From Scalesia atractyloides (lineage: Eukaryota > Streptophyta > Magnoliopsida > Asterales > Asteraceae), in assembly GCA_947069175.1 (NCBI GenBank), contig CAMTDV010000007.1, forward strand, positions 48,016,681-48,080,680: a DNA stretch of 64,000 nucleotides, read 5' to 3'. How positions within the stretch are numbered: the first letter of the stretch is position 1; each line of letters begins with the position of its first letter. The notes under the pieces were generated by a model. That model was not told where the DNA came from. It searched no databases and saw only the letters and a program-made list of their open reading frames with translations. The position numbers were made by a program, and so were the translations under genes. Below, piece by piece: positions 42,834-54,865 of this stretch.

Positions 42834-45800
42834 TGTAACACCCTGTAAAATCATGTCCAATAGTATAGTGACACGTGTTGTATTTTAAATAAAGTCTGTT
42901 AAACACCAATAAGGACTAAAGGCGTCAACATGCTCAAACTGAGCCTCTGAGTGACGGTCCGATGTCAACATGCATAAATAACAGCCTTTGAGTGACCGAT
43001 ATGTCAACATGCTTAAATCATTAGCCTCTAGTGACTGATATGTCAACATGCTTGAAAATTTGGCCTCTGAGTGACTGATATGTCAACATTGCCCAGCCTC
43101 TGAGTGACATCGGAATCAACATGCTTATAATAAGCCTCTGAGTGATCCTTCGTGAGTCCAAACTCTCAAACGTGCCATTTGTTGGACGAGAGGGTTCAAT
43201 TTTGTAAATATGTGAAAGTTGGATGATGGAGGGTTTAAAAATGTCAACATGTTAATTTATAACTCTGAGTGACCTTTTAACGAACCGAGAGCTCGACAAT
43301 GTCCGAGCATAATCCCGAGTATGCCAAGTATTGGCTACGGAGGGCTAAAAGTGCCAAAAAGGTGTTTAAAAAGGTTTTTAGAAGTTTTAATTAGTTAAGG
43401 GGTTAAAAGTGTCAAACTTTGAAAGTGGCCAGGGGGCGGTCACGGGCATCGAGAGACCAGGCCTGGGTCACTCGCGGGGCGCGAGAAGCCCTCTGCTGCA
43501 GAAAGTTTGTTTGATCTCAAAGCAAAACTCCAAAACCATTAATTCAAAACCATGGCTTCTCTAAACTACTATGCCACGTTTTGGGACACTTGTAAGCTTC
43601 TTCTTACACCCCTAAACACCTGGCTTCTCCTCCTTTGAGCTCTCCAACTATAAATAGGTGATCAAGTTCACCATTTGAACTTGCACCTTTCTAAATCGTA
43701 ACTCTTCTCCCTCCTCTGGAAGTTCCTAGCTGAAAGGAGCATCCAACTTAGTTCTCTTGCATTGTAGGAACTCTTGTAAGTGTTCCTTGCTCTTGCATTT
43801 TCGTTTATAGGGTTTATAGCCAAAAAACGTTTTACGAAAGACGATTTGACTTTCGGTTAAGACCATTATGGTCCAGCCATTGTTCGAAATGAACATGGCT
43901 AAGTGATCGTAATAAGGTAGGTGTTAATCCCTAGAAAGGGCACCTCCTGAAGATCACGTTTGCTAGACCAATTGACGGGTCAAACTTATGATATTAAAAA
44001 GTCAAACAGGACATTTTTCGGAAAAATTATAAATTGATCTTATACATGTTATGAAACCTGTTTTGACACTTCAACAAGTTGGTAATAATTATTAGAACAC
44101 GTAAGAACATGTTCGGCTCGTCAATTTCAGTTCTAGGGTCGGTTCACAACCGAAAGTCGAGAAGTTTGACTTCTGCTTTGATTTTCGATTCTGACCCGAT
44201 TTAGATTAGTTACTTACTGATCTAAAGTTGCATTATGATCGTAATATAATGTAGCATAACCCTCTGAGGTTATATTACATGATCATAATCAGAATCCAAG
44301 TTTATGCGCAAGTTTCATAATTATGCCATCTTTGACCAAAATGCTCTTTTTACATAAATTAAGGTTTTAATGATAATAAACTTGAAAATGAGTTTCCTAC
44401 TGATGTAATATTATAAGTATGATTATTTGGGATGTTAAACCAAGTTATAAAACAAGTCCTTAAACTATGTCGATAAATGACGGTTTTATCCCTTATGGCT
44501 TATAAAATGGTTTTAATCAGATCTTTTCAAGGTAAATCATTTACCTACTGATATGTTATATTAAATACCATTTTTAACATTTTAATCTAACCTTAATGTC
44601 AGTTTTTGTAACATCGCTAAAAACGTCATTTTACGACATAAACGCCATTTCGGCGCATAGTATGGTTTTAAACCATATTATTGACCAAGACTTGTTACCT
44701 ACTGATTTTAAAACTTTTTTTAAACATATTTACAGTAGGTACATGTTATAAATTCAGAATCCCATATAAATTATAAACTATTTGTAAAAATGACCAAAAT
44801 GCCCCTTCTGTGCATAGTTTGGTCATAAAAGATAAGTTACACATATTTGGCATCCTACTGATATTATATCATAAATAAAGTATTATTTTCAGAATACTTA
44901 TAACTATGACATTAAATTATATTCAAGTTCCTTTATTACAGTATAAAATTACCATAATGCCCTTCTGAGGCATAATTTCGTTTTAAAAGCTTAATGGGCA
45001 TACAAGTTGATATCCTACTGATATCTTAACTTATTTAAAGTATAATGGCATATAGAACTTGTCCATGACTTATCCGGTTACCGATATCGCTATTATGCGC
45101 ACGGTTACGTATATGTAACTATTTTACGGAACTTAACCGAAACGGGTTTAACCTTGTCATTTAAATCTCAAAATCCAGAATGTTAATAGTTTACCCATAT
45201 TAAACAAGTCAAGGTACTTGTTGGGATTAAACTACATTCTATCCAATCATCGTTTAAACTAGCGTCATACGTTTTGATCAAGTACGCTAGTCGGTCTAAG
45301 TCTATGACTTAAATAAGACCGTTAGTATTTAATTGGTTAGTTTATGCCATAATCCAGACTAGAGACTTGCCAGTAAATGCTATCTGCACTTAGTCCTTTT
45401 TGTGTACGGCTGAGTTATTAAAAATTAAAGAAGACTAGCTTAGGTAAATACTCTCGACTTATTTCCCCTATACGGGCTTGGGTTACGGTAAATTATTACC
45501 GCTTGGTCGAAAATGGGATTAATCGAACGCCGGTTCAGAATAGAAATCCGCATACTCTGTTTTAATCAGTTTTGTTTGATAATTTAAACATCGGGGGTTA
45601 ACTACCGTGTCCTGGATATCCTCGGCTCATTACAATTAAATGGCCACAACCTTAGCGTGGGTGTAGGCATACACCCGATAGACGCTCAATTATGCATTCC
45701 CACAAGGTTGGGAGGAATTGACTCCTTCGTGAGTCCAAAGTGGTGTGTACGTTAATTGTATCTCGGTTTTCGTGCCGAGCCCCATATGTATGACAAACAT

Positions 45801-46255
45801 GTAAATCTATTAACAAGGTTAGACGGTCAATTAATCCAAGTTATAGAAAGATTTTGTGCTGATACGCACCTAAAACATGAAATGTTTTCAAAAAGAGTCA
45901 GTTGGGTGTATTTACTGGCGAAAGCTGACGTATTTTCAAAAGACTAATCTGCAGGTACAATACGAAAATAGGCCGGAAGTGCTCGGTAGTGATAGAGGAT
46001 CTTGCAAATCCTAAATCTGCCCAAAGTCTGTTTTGTATTCTTTTAATGTACATTTTATGATCCGCCTTTGGATCTTCTATTACAAGCTTGTATATTATTT
46101 TGTATTTTTGAACATTCGGTTTGTAATAGTAATTTTACTCCAAGACTTATGCTGTGCCGTGTTTAATTGACTATGATGTTATCAACTGTTGTCACGATAC
46201 TCCCACCGGGCCCACCGGTGTTTGGATTTCGCGGTTGGAAATCCGGGGTGTGACA
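42834..46255 (+). repeat. E3 3' LTR
   Basis: It starts TGTAACACC and ends GGTGTGACA, 3,422 bp. It repeats all landmarks of the 5' LTR: the GCCTCTGAGTGAC array (42,934-43,150), TATA box (43,649-43,656), and five clear CCTACTGAT modules (44,396-45,170). The TTGGG target copy follows at 46,256. Confidence 0.95.
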
Positions 46256-46970
46256 TTGGGACAGAAGTTTAAGGGTTTGAGAGAGAGTTTTAGGTGACTT
46301 GGAGGGGGTATAGGGTCCGAGCGGAACTCCTAGGGGGTTCTAGAACCTTTTTTTTACTTTTTGATTAACAAGTTATCACCTTGATAAGTTCAAAGCAGAT
46401 ATTAAGCGTTAGATTCGTTATTGGGCACTAAATGCTCCCCTAGTTCGGTAATCGGTAGCGAAACAACACATTTTCACGCGGTTTTTCATATTAAAAAACG
46501 AACCCAATGTTAACGAAAACCCGAACACTTTAACGTATTTGCTTAAAATATATCATATTAATGTTTTATAAGTCCATTTAGGCTTGACATATGATACAAT
46601 GCATGTTTGGATACTAAAGTGCGCGTTAAAATTGAAAACACTTCGTTTAACGTGTTTGATACATACTAAGGCCACAAAATCCTCATGTTATAGCCTAACT
46701 ATCATGTCTACGTAATTACAACACCCTTAGAATCGTTTACGGCACTTCTGCTCATGTTGAAATCGTTAGTGTACTGTTTACCAGAAATCTTCCGTTTAAC
46801 TTGTTTTCTGTACACTGAGGCATTAATTTCCACCACGCTAATTACTAACGGTCATATGTTAACTATACCATGCCCTCAAATTTGTCCGAGGCATGATCAG
46901 TGTTGTTTCGTTAATCATGTAAGTTGTGCGTATCGATTAGAGTTTACCTGGTTTTCCCGCGGATGTCACA
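46256..46970 (-). repeat. E2 LTR, distal part
   Basis: This continues the E2 LTR beyond the E3 insertion. On the minus strand it starts TGTGACATCCGCGGG at 46,970. The next five plus-strand bases, CGGGA, could be the E2 target copy, but the partner end of E2 is lost. No gene is present. Confidence 0.65.
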
Positions 46971-47650
46971 CGGGATGTGTTGGATATGTGGCCTCGAACA
47001 AGAGACGACATGCCACTTGTTAGCTACGTGCCTATTCTCTAAAGCGGTGTGGTGGTTAGTGTGTGTCTAGACGAGGGTTTCAATTCCAGTTAACTTTGAT
47101 AGTGTAGCAGCGATGTTTCAGCACCGCTGCAACCAAGAGTTGACGCCAGGAGGAAAAAGGTTACTCAAGCAATTTTCATGAAGACAGTTTGGAGACTCTA
47201 ATCAAACCAAAATGATAAAGCCTTTAATCCGAAGCATAAGTCAATTAATATGGTTATGCAAGAAATAAATATTGGATCCTGCTAGTGGATGGAGAAGAAA
47301 TACAGATTGGTGGCCTTTGATTGATTTTTTGGAGTTGTATGCTTGCTTTTGGTTTTGTTTGGTTGTTGCCTTTGTTTCTCGCTAAGGTTCAGCTATGTAT
47401 TTTGTTTTTAACAAAAGTTGTCTTTGATGGCAAACAAAAGGAAATTAGTTATCATAATGTATATATATGCTACATATAAATTTATAACTTGATAGCTTTG
47501 GAATATTATCTCCTATTACTTCATTTATTTTTCTCTTTTGTTCTATGCTTTATTTAATATCTATAAGAAAATAAGAAGCAAAAGAATATAACAAAGAGGT
47601 TAAAAGTAAATAAGAAATTGTTTGAGGGTAGTGAATGCAAATTTTCTGAA
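46971..47650. other. Low-copy intergenic DNA upstream of the NFD6-like gene
   Basis: No retroelement domain or gene was recognised. The stretch becomes AT-rich (TATATATATG near 47,459-47,468) before the gene. Small open frames here have no family likeness. Confidence 0.5.
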
Positions 47651-47653
47651 CTC

Positions 47654-47709
47654 TAGGGTTTAAGCAAGGGATTTCACCTTTACTCAGATCCAATCCCCAC
47701 ACCGTACAA
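47654..47709 (+). promoter_or_regulatory. NFD6-like 5' leader with telo-box
   Basis: TAGGGTTT at 47,654-47,661 is a telo-box, reading AAACCCTA on the other strand. This motif is frequent near the start of plant genes for housekeeping and organelle biogenesis. It is followed by a pyrimidine-rich leader and the ATG at 47,710. The start of transcription is not known. Confidence 0.45.
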
Positions 47710-49349
47710 ATGGCCGCCGGCGCCGTCGCAGCGCGATCATTTTTCCGGTCAACATCCGTCCGCAACGCCGCTGCCAGAATCTCCTCAGAGGCCAAATGCA
47801 AAGCCGGCGCCGCTCCTTCTCCGTTTCGATTCTCTACGACGAAACCCCTTTCTCATCGTGTTTTCAGGTGACACGTCGATTAGGTTACTGTTAACGGTTT
47901 TTGTTACGGATTTTATATAACTGGCTGTGAATTGAAGGTGTCCGGTTGAAATGAGCATTTGTTTGGAGACGATGCAACCGTTTCATACGGCTACTGCTTC
48001 TGCTTTGATGACGTCTATGCTTACTGTTTCCCGCACCGGTTACGGTTGGCTTCCTCAAGGTATTGTGAATTTTAGTGCTATTTACTTTTAATTTTGTGAA
48101 TATAAGTAATTTGGGGTTACTGCTTTCTAATTGGAATGTACTGTTGTGGATATTGTTAGCTGTGATTGAATTATAATGTTATGTTGTGTATTTTTGGTTG
48201 ATTTTTTTTAAATTAGATGCAGCAATAGTAGTCTCTGGTTAAGGTAGCAAGAAAGCCTAAGCACGCTAGGTAGTTAAAGACGCTAAGGGGGCACCTGCCT
48301 GTGCAGTCCGGTGCGGCCTTAGGCGCAAAAAAAGCACACGCTTGAGATAAGCAAGGTGTATGTCTGTTAACGATGGTGGAGCCCTGCTTAGTCTGGTCCA
48401 CGTCATTTTTGGCTGGTTTAGGACGGTTTTGGTTTATTTAGACTGGATGAAACTAGGTTGGACCGGTTCAGCTCCGGATTTATTTTACTTCATCATACTG
48501 GTTTTTGGCTGGTTCAGACATTTTTTTGCACCTAGCTATATTTGAGGCGTCTATAGTGCGCCATGTCTTGCCTGGGCGCCTAGGCATGCACCTTTGAATA
48601 AACATAGATGAAAAATATGTTGAAATGGTTGAAGATAAAACAAGATGTGCAGGTCTCATGATGACCGAGGTTCTTAGGTATTGTTGTATTTAAGGTAAAC
48701 CATTAATTAACATAATATGATGGTAATAATACTAAGTTTGTTCAAGTTATAGATTATCGGGTTGCATCAAATGTGTAGGATGTGTTTTTCACTTGTGTGA
48801 TGTAGAATGCTTAACCCTATTGTGCTGCAATTCATCTTGGGATCACACCGAGTGATTTTAGAAAATCTGGAAATTAGTTTTGTAGCTAATTATTGTGCTC
48901 CAGAAGGAAATTGGGGAGAGAATGCAATGGTTTTGTAGATTTGGTTTGTGGTTCTTAATGTGTTTCAGTTAACATGATATACATTGTTGGGCCGGGCTGG
49001 TTTGTTAACAGGTCAAAATGAGTTGTGATTTTTGATTGGTTTAGTTTAAAACAAGACAGGTCTGGTTTGGTATTCTCATAATACCCTTTGGTCAAACCTT
49101 TTTTTTATAAACATTGAGTGTGCCAAATAACCAGACCCAAAATTCTTTTTAGTTTATTCTTTCCCGTTTGACTCTTTGGAGATAAAATTTTACCTGGATT
49201 GACCTGTTTGACAGTAAATTGGTCAAAATTGCCATCTTTATTACTTTCGAGGATTAACACATTTGAACCGTCTACAACCACTCGGTCTAGAGTATTATGT
49301 TGATAAAGTTGTACTTGCTTCATTTGTAGGAGATGACGATACTAGCTGA
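47710..49349 (+). CDS. NFD6: NUCLEAR FUSION DEFECTIVE 6-like mitochondrial protein, three coding exons
   Basis: Three exons join in frame with GT-AG introns: 47,710-47,867, 47,938-48,059 and 49,330-49,349, giving 99 residues. The first exon encodes an Ala/Arg-rich start (MAAGAVAARSFFRST), as expected for a mitochondrial targeting peptide. The second encodes VEMSICLETMQPFHTATASA and LMTSMLTVS, which match the conserved core of NFD6 (Arabidopsis SPVELSCC...HTATASALL) from memory. The last exon adds only GDDDTS and the stop. Arabidopsis NFD6 is a mitochondrial protein needed for polar nuclear fusion in the embryo sac. Reading through the second intron would instead end after about 11 codons (IVNFSAIYF then stop). 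It is the only intact host gene seen and all three exons are clean. Confidence 0.85.
48225..48610. repeat. Dispersed repeat with AGGCGC words in NFD6 intron 2
   Basis: Inside the 1.27-kb second intron lies a GC-richer stretch with CCTTAGGCGCAAAAAAAGC near 48,310-48,330 and GCCTGGGCGCCTAGGCATGC near 48,570-48,590. Sequences of this style recur as short non-autonomous elements in plant introns from memory. No flanking duplication was found, so class and ends are not fixed. It does not touch the splice sites. Confidence 0.45.
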
Positions 49350-50640
49350 AGAAATCAAGAGGCTAAACAAGGATAAAGCGGATTTTGTTAGGTTCACAAT
49401 AAGATCAATTAAACTTTTTATGAAATATGGAAATTGTATGTTTTTTTTATATGAAAGTTGCAATTTCATTAATATTCAGGATAGATTAATGGCCATCATG
49501 TACAACTCTCATGTTGTCTTTGACATGCAATACCGTTATTTCCAGAGGGTTTTGTGGAATTTGTGGCGTATCTGTTATGATTAGCAAGTATTTAATGTTG
49601 TGACCATTTCTGCTCATTTTTCTACCAAAAAACATTATTATTGGTTTTGCATATGAAAAAGTAGCTTCCTTGACATTAAAAGATGTTTGGTTTTATGAAC
49701 TCAATCAGCTTGCAACAATGACTTGTGAGGGAGGATTCAAGCAAATTAATTCCAGAAGAAGCCTTAATCATTTCCATGTTTTCAAGATCGTTTATCTGTT
49801 TCGTTATGTAATGTTCGAATGTTAGTTTGTGCTTTTTAAAAGGTTGACACGCGAGTAATAATAGGTAAATTTAAATACTAACCGAAGAGTGGAACCTCTT
49901 ATATGCAGTCCGGTTCTTGGTTTATAAAATTAAAATTTTTGCTTCGATGTGACCTTTTTCGTTTTCATGTTTTTTAAATTTACATTAGGTTTGAATTCAT
50001 CAATTCAAAATTGTGACCCGGTGTCTAGTTTGGGAATTAAGCAGTTTAAAATGTTGAACTAGACCAGAAATAAGTAGTATACACTGTTGAACTAGACCAG
50101 TAACCCACAACTCTGATACCTGACTTGTCACCATGATATTTATAACGCTTCTGTATGGATAGAATATCTTTTCTTCTAGTTGATGTATTAAGTCTCAATA
50201 ACTTACTTAAAACAATGCAGTATAATAACAAAAGAGATTACATTTACAAAACGTTACTAAAATAGTTAATTAAACAAAATTTATAAAATAATTGTTGGTA
50301 AATTCAAATTGTTTTCTAAATATGATCCATAAGAAGCTCGTTGATTACAAGACAGCTATAAACGAGCTCGATCACATATACACATCACATCAAGGCGTTA
50401 CTGCTCAAATATGAGCTCTTTTGGATGTAACAGTAGAGACTATATATTACACACACCCACAAAGCTAAATGAATACATAAAGCCTTTAAACCAAATACAA
50501 AACCCAAAACATTTGAAAGATATTTAAAAAGGATGTAGGAGTATGGCCTTTAGGGTCATCATAGGTCTACATTAAGACTGTCGTAAAGCTAGGTTTTCGG
50601 GGTCAGCCAGTATTCCAGATGGTTAGAATTTGACGAAGGC
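49350..50640. other. NFD6 3' region and intergenic DNA
   Basis: The first few hundred bases are the likely 3' untranslated part. GTTGAACTAGACCAG occurs twice (about 50,053 and 50,089). No other gene or element domain was recognised. Confidence 0.5.
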
Positions 50641-50779
50641 TCATAGGAGGGTGGTTGATCAATCTCAATAACATACAAATATTGCAATGCGGAAAGAGAG
50701 ATGAAACACAATCGAATATATTTAATATGTTACTAATCTTTCATAGGAGGGTGGTTGATCAATCTCAATAACATACAAA
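50641..50779 (+). repeat. Exact 39-bp direct repeat, 100 bp apart
   Basis: Positions 50,641-50,679 and 50,741-50,779 are identical (TCATAGGAGGGTGGTTGATC and the next 19 bases). A second small duplication, CTATGCAATTCAATTGAAGT, follows at about 50,882 and 50,922. They may be internal repeats of a worn copia LTR upstream of the gag fragment at 51,460. Confidence 0.75.
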
Positions 50780-51459
50780 CTGATCAACATTTAAAATCAA
50801 AAGATCACAAGTTGCAAAAAGAGAACAGTATGAAGAACAATATTGAGAGATAGAGAGATGAGGTTCAATTGAATTGAAGTTCTATGCAATTCAATTGAAG
50901 TTCAATTTGCACAATACACATTCTATGCAATTCAATTGAAGTTCTTGTCAAATTCATTCTTGTTGCATCTTTATTTCAATATCAATTCGTTGTTGGACCA
51001 ACAACTTCTATCAGAGCATCAGGCTCTTGATATTGTTTCACAATTACATCAATTTCGAGGGCATCGGAGGTTTAATTTCGCAATTAGGGTTCCGATTGTG
51101 AAGGTTGTTTGATTGCACGAAGTTTACGATCGGGTTTTTGGTTTGTGGGTGTAGCAAACCAAGGAAGAAAACAAAATCAGGGTTTTGGTATGTGGGTATA
51201 GTGAACCAAGAATGAGAAGTCAATTTGGTATCCGTGTATGCGATTGGGTGGCAATCGCGGGTGTTAACCAAACTCAAGAAATAAAGTTTTTATCAATACA
51301 AGAATTAGGAAACTGAAAATCAAATTTGCCTATTTCAATTAGAATTAGAATTTTTTATTTGTATTTGTATTTGTATTGGTAGTCGTAGTTTAAAAATAAG
51401 TAATATAAGGGGTTGTAGAATTATAATTTGCCAAAATGAAAATCATTCGATCATTAACC

Positions 51460-52100
51460 ATGTCTAATGCATATGGAAATCGAAATCAACAAACTGTAAT
51501 TCACAAGGAATTAGGGTCTGTGTCTCACTACAAATGTTCGATTTTAAAACCTACAAGCTATACAACATGGGCTAAACGTATCGAAACCATACTAATGGGA
51601 AACAAACTTTGGGAATTGACTGAAACCACAGAAGGAACAGAACTAGATGTAAAGAAAGACTAGGTGGCAATTGCTTATTTTTTCCAAGCAATACCAAAAG
51701 ATGTTGTATTGCAAGTGGCAAGTTGCAAGACTACAACATAAATTTGGAACACGTTAAAGAAAAGACACATTGGTGTAGATCGGGTGCACAAGGCGCTTTT
51801 ACAAACACTCGTGAAAGAATTCAAGTTGTTGCAATAGGAAGACGACATGTAGACACATTTCCTTTTAAAGATAAACAATATTATTACTAGCGCAAGCAAA
51901 TTTGGAACAACACTGAATTCACCGTCTATGGTACAAAAATTGCTAAATGTCATCCTAGATTGATTTAGTCAAATTATCGCTTCCATAGAACAATACTCCA
52001 ATCTGGATATCATGTCGCTGGAATAAGCGATAAGGATCCTCAAGACATTTGAGGAAAGGATATATCTAAATAAAGGAAGACAATTCGGAAACTACAGATG
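51460..52100 (+). pseudogene. Copia gag-only fragment (UBN2 type), broken
   Basis: The ATG at 51,460 opens MSNAYGNRNQQTVIHKELGS. The copia gag core follows: YTTWAKRIETILMGNKLWEL (about 51,559-51,618), then after a stop FFQAIPKDVVLQVASCKTT and a later LKTFEERIYLNKGRQFG (about 52,037-52,090). A worn primer-site-like TCTATCAGAGCATC lies near 51,008-51,021. No zinc knuckle, protease or pol follows. At least four stops are present. It is either a truncated insertion or the relic of a copia element whose body was deleted. Confidence 0.75.
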
Positions 52101-52960
52101 AGGTATGTTTAATCTATTGGTGTACAAATTTAATTTTTAATGGTTAATTAATATCTAATATTAATTGTATGGTGGAAGCAAGTACATGTTTTAGTTTCCA
52201 ATTAAAAATTCCCGCTAGTGATCCAATTATCATTTTTTAAACAATTAATCCACAACCATAGGGTGTTTCAGATTGCATACCTTTTTTATGAAAACTCGCA
52301 TAAATACACGATGGAAACGACAAACATCACGTTATGTGTCGTGTTCACGAACATCTAGAGTTCCCGAGTCAACTCTTGACACGAATTCTGAAACCCGAAG
52401 CAGATCCGATAACATGTGACACAAAAACCGGCACTAGGCGGCTCAAGATTAGCCGGTTTGAAAACTGGCAGCGTCAAAAAAAATCCTTTTCATCAGAACC
52501 AATATGTTGAGGTGACAAAAGAAGGGGCGACGACACAGTAGTGGTGGTGGCTGAGCACCGACATCTCATGGCGAGGCTACGACGGTGCAATGGCCACGTC
52601 TGACGACGGCAAGAAGCCTTGTATTTATACTATACTATAGTTCCCACCTAATTGTAATTGAACATAAAACTTAACCCTCTATATTTATCTCATAAATATA
52701 TATAATATTATTTAACCACTAAATAATATATCACGATTATCTATTAATTATTTCTTAATTAATTAATTAACAATTATTTTACAAATAAATATTTATATTA
52801 TATATCTCACTAAATATTTACTTTTGATTTTCGTCAAAATCGCATTTCGTGAACTTAATATTTAATGCTTAAATATTAATTACTTGTTTGTCGTCTACAG
52901 TGTAACTTTTTGGACTATACCTCATTAGTAAAATTGATTAATCGATTATCGGACATCCGA
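52101..52960. other. AT-rich intergenic stretch
   Basis: I see no gene or element domain. A GC-richer island (52,380-52,620) has only very short open frames. AT-rich runs dominate 52,640-52,900. Confidence 0.45.
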
Positions 52961-52964
52961 TATC

Positions 52965-53268
52965 CAACTAGGGGTGTTAAAAAAATATATGTATCCGAAA
53001 ATCCGATCTGAACTATTCGGATATCCGAATTAAGGATTTTAGATATTTCAGATATCTGAAATATCCGAAAATTGATTTTTTTATCGGATATCCGAATATT
53101 TGAAAAATATCAAAAATTTATATTCGGATATTCAAAACTATTGAAAATATCCGGTTCCGAATATTATGAAAATTAAAAAATAAGTAAAAAATGGGTATTC
53201 GGATATCCGCTTCACTATCCGATCGGATATCCGAAAGTTCGGATACGGATTCGGATAGTGAAATCAAG
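52965..53268. repeat. TCGGATATCCGA-rich degenerate repeat
   Basis: The words CGGATATCCGAA, ATCCGAAA and TCGGATAT occur more than ten times in 300 bp on both strands. They form many short inverted pairs (for example at 53,013, 53,080 and 53,210-53,240). No coding sequence is present. The class is not known. Confidence 0.75.
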
Positions 53269-53397
53269 TGTCACACCCTGCAAAATCAGAATTGATGTAA
53301 TCTGACTGGTATCTTCATTGCACAACGGAAGTGTAAATACTAAGACTTCTAGAAAGTTGAACGCCCGCTTAAGTACTCGGATCCTAATGGGTTCTCC
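53269..53397. repeat. LTR-like edge, left part of the E4 host sequence
   Basis: TGTCACACCCTGCAAAATC at 53,269-53,287 looks like a gypsy LTR edge. E4 interrupts it at TCTCC (53,393-53,397). It continues at 63,718 beyond E4. Family and orientation are not certain. Confidence 0.5.
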
Positions 53398-54429
53398 TGA
53401 AGAAACACTAGTCCAAACTATATCCGAGGATATCTAAGTTCTTGTAAGAGGTCTCTGCATAAAAGGTTATCTCTTGTCTGCCCATCGATATGATCTTTTT
53501 AGACTCACTGCAAAATTGAAAACACCACTAGTCTCGCCACGGGAAAAACTGGGGGGTTTCTCTGTGACCACACTCCAGCGTGAGAATAAGTATACTGGTT
53601 TGCAAAGGATAATGTAAAGTAATTAGTGAGTGAGCAAGAACCAACATGTCTTAACCTGTATGTGAGGTCCTTTATTTATAGACGGAGAGCTTTGTGTAGT
53701 AGATGGGCTGAATGGCCTTGGCCTAGAAGCGATAACCAGGAATCTCCATTCTATCTCTTCTGCCACGACCGTTAGTGATCCTGGCCGGAATAGCGCTTGG
53801 CGCACAGTGGATGGGGCCACGTGTCTTGGCAGTTATCCTTGTTTTCTGGTCTGTCATCAGCTGTTAGTGGAGATCGTGTGACAGTCGCTAGCATGATCTG
53901 GTTGGTGCCACGCGTACGTCCTTGCGTACTTTTTGTCCTTTGCACGAGTGTTCATCATGCAACGCGGTCTGGCACAACCTGCCGAGTGCCTATTGGGTCA
54001 CACATCTGCCACTTGTACCTTTGTACTTGATCGATGCCTCTTTGCGCTTCTCCTTACCGCGTGGCCTTATCAGTGCTTTTTGGCCAGCGTGAACTTGTAG
54101 GGATCAAGTTCTTTTTTCAAGACTAAATACGAGTTGCTCTCGCCTTAGTCTTGGCCTTGTGTGTAACTCCCAAAAGGGGCTGGGTAGTCGGTGCAAGGTT
54201 TTAAGAAGTCGCAGCTAGAAGCTTACTTAATTAATGCAGGATTTAGGACCTGCGCTTTCAGGTTTAACTTGCCGTTGCGTGAGGTGCGCAAGGTTTGTTA
54301 AGTAACCTGCTGTCTTCAGGGTTGGCTTACCCTTGCGCATAGCGCGCAAGGTTACTCAAGCGACCTGTTATCATTATGAGGGTATGGTATCTTGTGCAAG
54401 CATAGGGTTTTTGGGACTATACGCTTCCA
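53398..54429 (-). repeat. E4 3' LTR
   Basis: On the minus strand it starts TGGAAGCGTATAGTCCC and ends TTTCTTCA. TTTATTTATA at 53,671-53,680 reads TATAAATAAA on the minus strand, the likely TATA box. It contains a two-copy ~60-bp repeat at 54,248-54,365. It differs from the 5' LTR at many positions. Confidence 0.93.
54248..54365. repeat. Two-copy ~60-bp repeat in the E4 LTR
   Basis: Two diverged units, each holding TTGCG..GCGCAAGGTT and ending near an ACCTG word, are in tandem. They occur again in the 5' LTR at about 63,536-63,653. Confidence 0.6.
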
Positions 54430-54445
54430 AGTCCCCCCAGTCCAG
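54430..54445 (-). other. E4 polypurine tract
   Basis: The minus strand reads CTGGACTGGGGGGACT directly before the 3' LTR start. It confirms the minus orientation. Confidence 0.85.
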
Positions 54446-54865
54446 TGTTGCTTCTATGCGCAACTTAGCAAGTAGGTGGGGCGCTGGACTATAATAAAAA
54501 AATCATGTATGCATATTTATTTCAACGCCCGTAAATCGTTAAGGCCTTTGTGAGGAAGAGATTAAAGAAAATCTTTGAGTGGAGGAAACCATTGCTCAGG
54601 ATAAGGTCTTTGAAATTTGAATTTTCATAAAGCTGACAGGTTTTTAGGCCAGTTGTTGAGAAAAAAGGGGCGGAAGTGACCTCTGACAATTGTAGTAGGC
54701 TGTCAACAGTGCCAACTGTTTTTTCATTAATGAATCACAGAAAAGTACCAGTGACGTGCGTGTGGCACCCGTCAGACTCCCATTTGCCCTCCACATGTCA
54801 CCTATGGATTCGTCACTGGGTGTGTAGAGACGTCATGCTTCCCCCATCACATTAAATGCGATGAG
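54446..54865. other. Spacer between the E4 3' LTR and the antisense ORF promoter
   Basis: No coding region is supported. The stretch carries a few ACGT words (GTGACGTGCG near 54,751) upstream of the antisense TATA box and could hold its promoter. Confidence 0.4.

Larger units (their letters stand above)
32183..46255 (+). mobile_element. E3: complete Ty3/gypsy element, 14.07 kb, TSD TTGGG
   Basis: Two LTRs of about 3.44 and 3.42 kb flank an iMet primer site, an extra ORF, a minisatellite, gag, protease, RT, RNase H, integrase and a polypurine tract. TTGGG lies on both sides (32,178-32,182 and 46,256-46,260). LTR differences were about 11 in the first 190 aligned bases and 6 in a later stretch of 190 by eye, so it is younger than CopA. 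The integrase tail (EKPISIEDD, near 42,640) fits chromovirus-type elements. All ORFs carry stops or frameshifts, so it is not autonomous, although it is structurally whole. Confidence 0.95.
28502..46970 (-). mobile_element. E2: minus-strand Ty3/gypsy remnant, split by E3
   Basis: From high to low coordinates it has an LTR (46,970 down to 46,256, then 32,182 down to 29,845), an iMet primer site (29,827-29,839), a leader and the N-terminus of a gag. It ends at 28,502, where CopB begins. The LTR starts TGTGACATCC on the minus strand and ends GGTGTGACA. The E3 insertion is bounded by TTGGG duplicates, which joins the two LTR parts into about 3.05 kb. Everything after the gag start is missing, probably through the CopB insertion and later deletion. 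Confidence 0.75.

Noticed and set aside
46754..47023. 89-codon plus-strand frame upstream of NFD6
   Set aside because: It crosses the E2 LTR edge at 46,970 and has no recognisable domain.
47550..47801. 83-codon minus-strand frame at the NFD6 start
   Set aside because: It uses a TTG start and overlaps the first NFD6 exon; no family likeness.
52380..52640. Possible small minus-strand gene with TATAAATAC and GC-rich 5' part
   Set aside because: Open frames stop within about 20 codons and no splice-linked coding pieces were found.
53623..54030. Open frames in the E4 LTRs (also 62,958-63,506)
   Set aside because: The LTR copies disagree in frame and carry no family likeness; these are non-coding.
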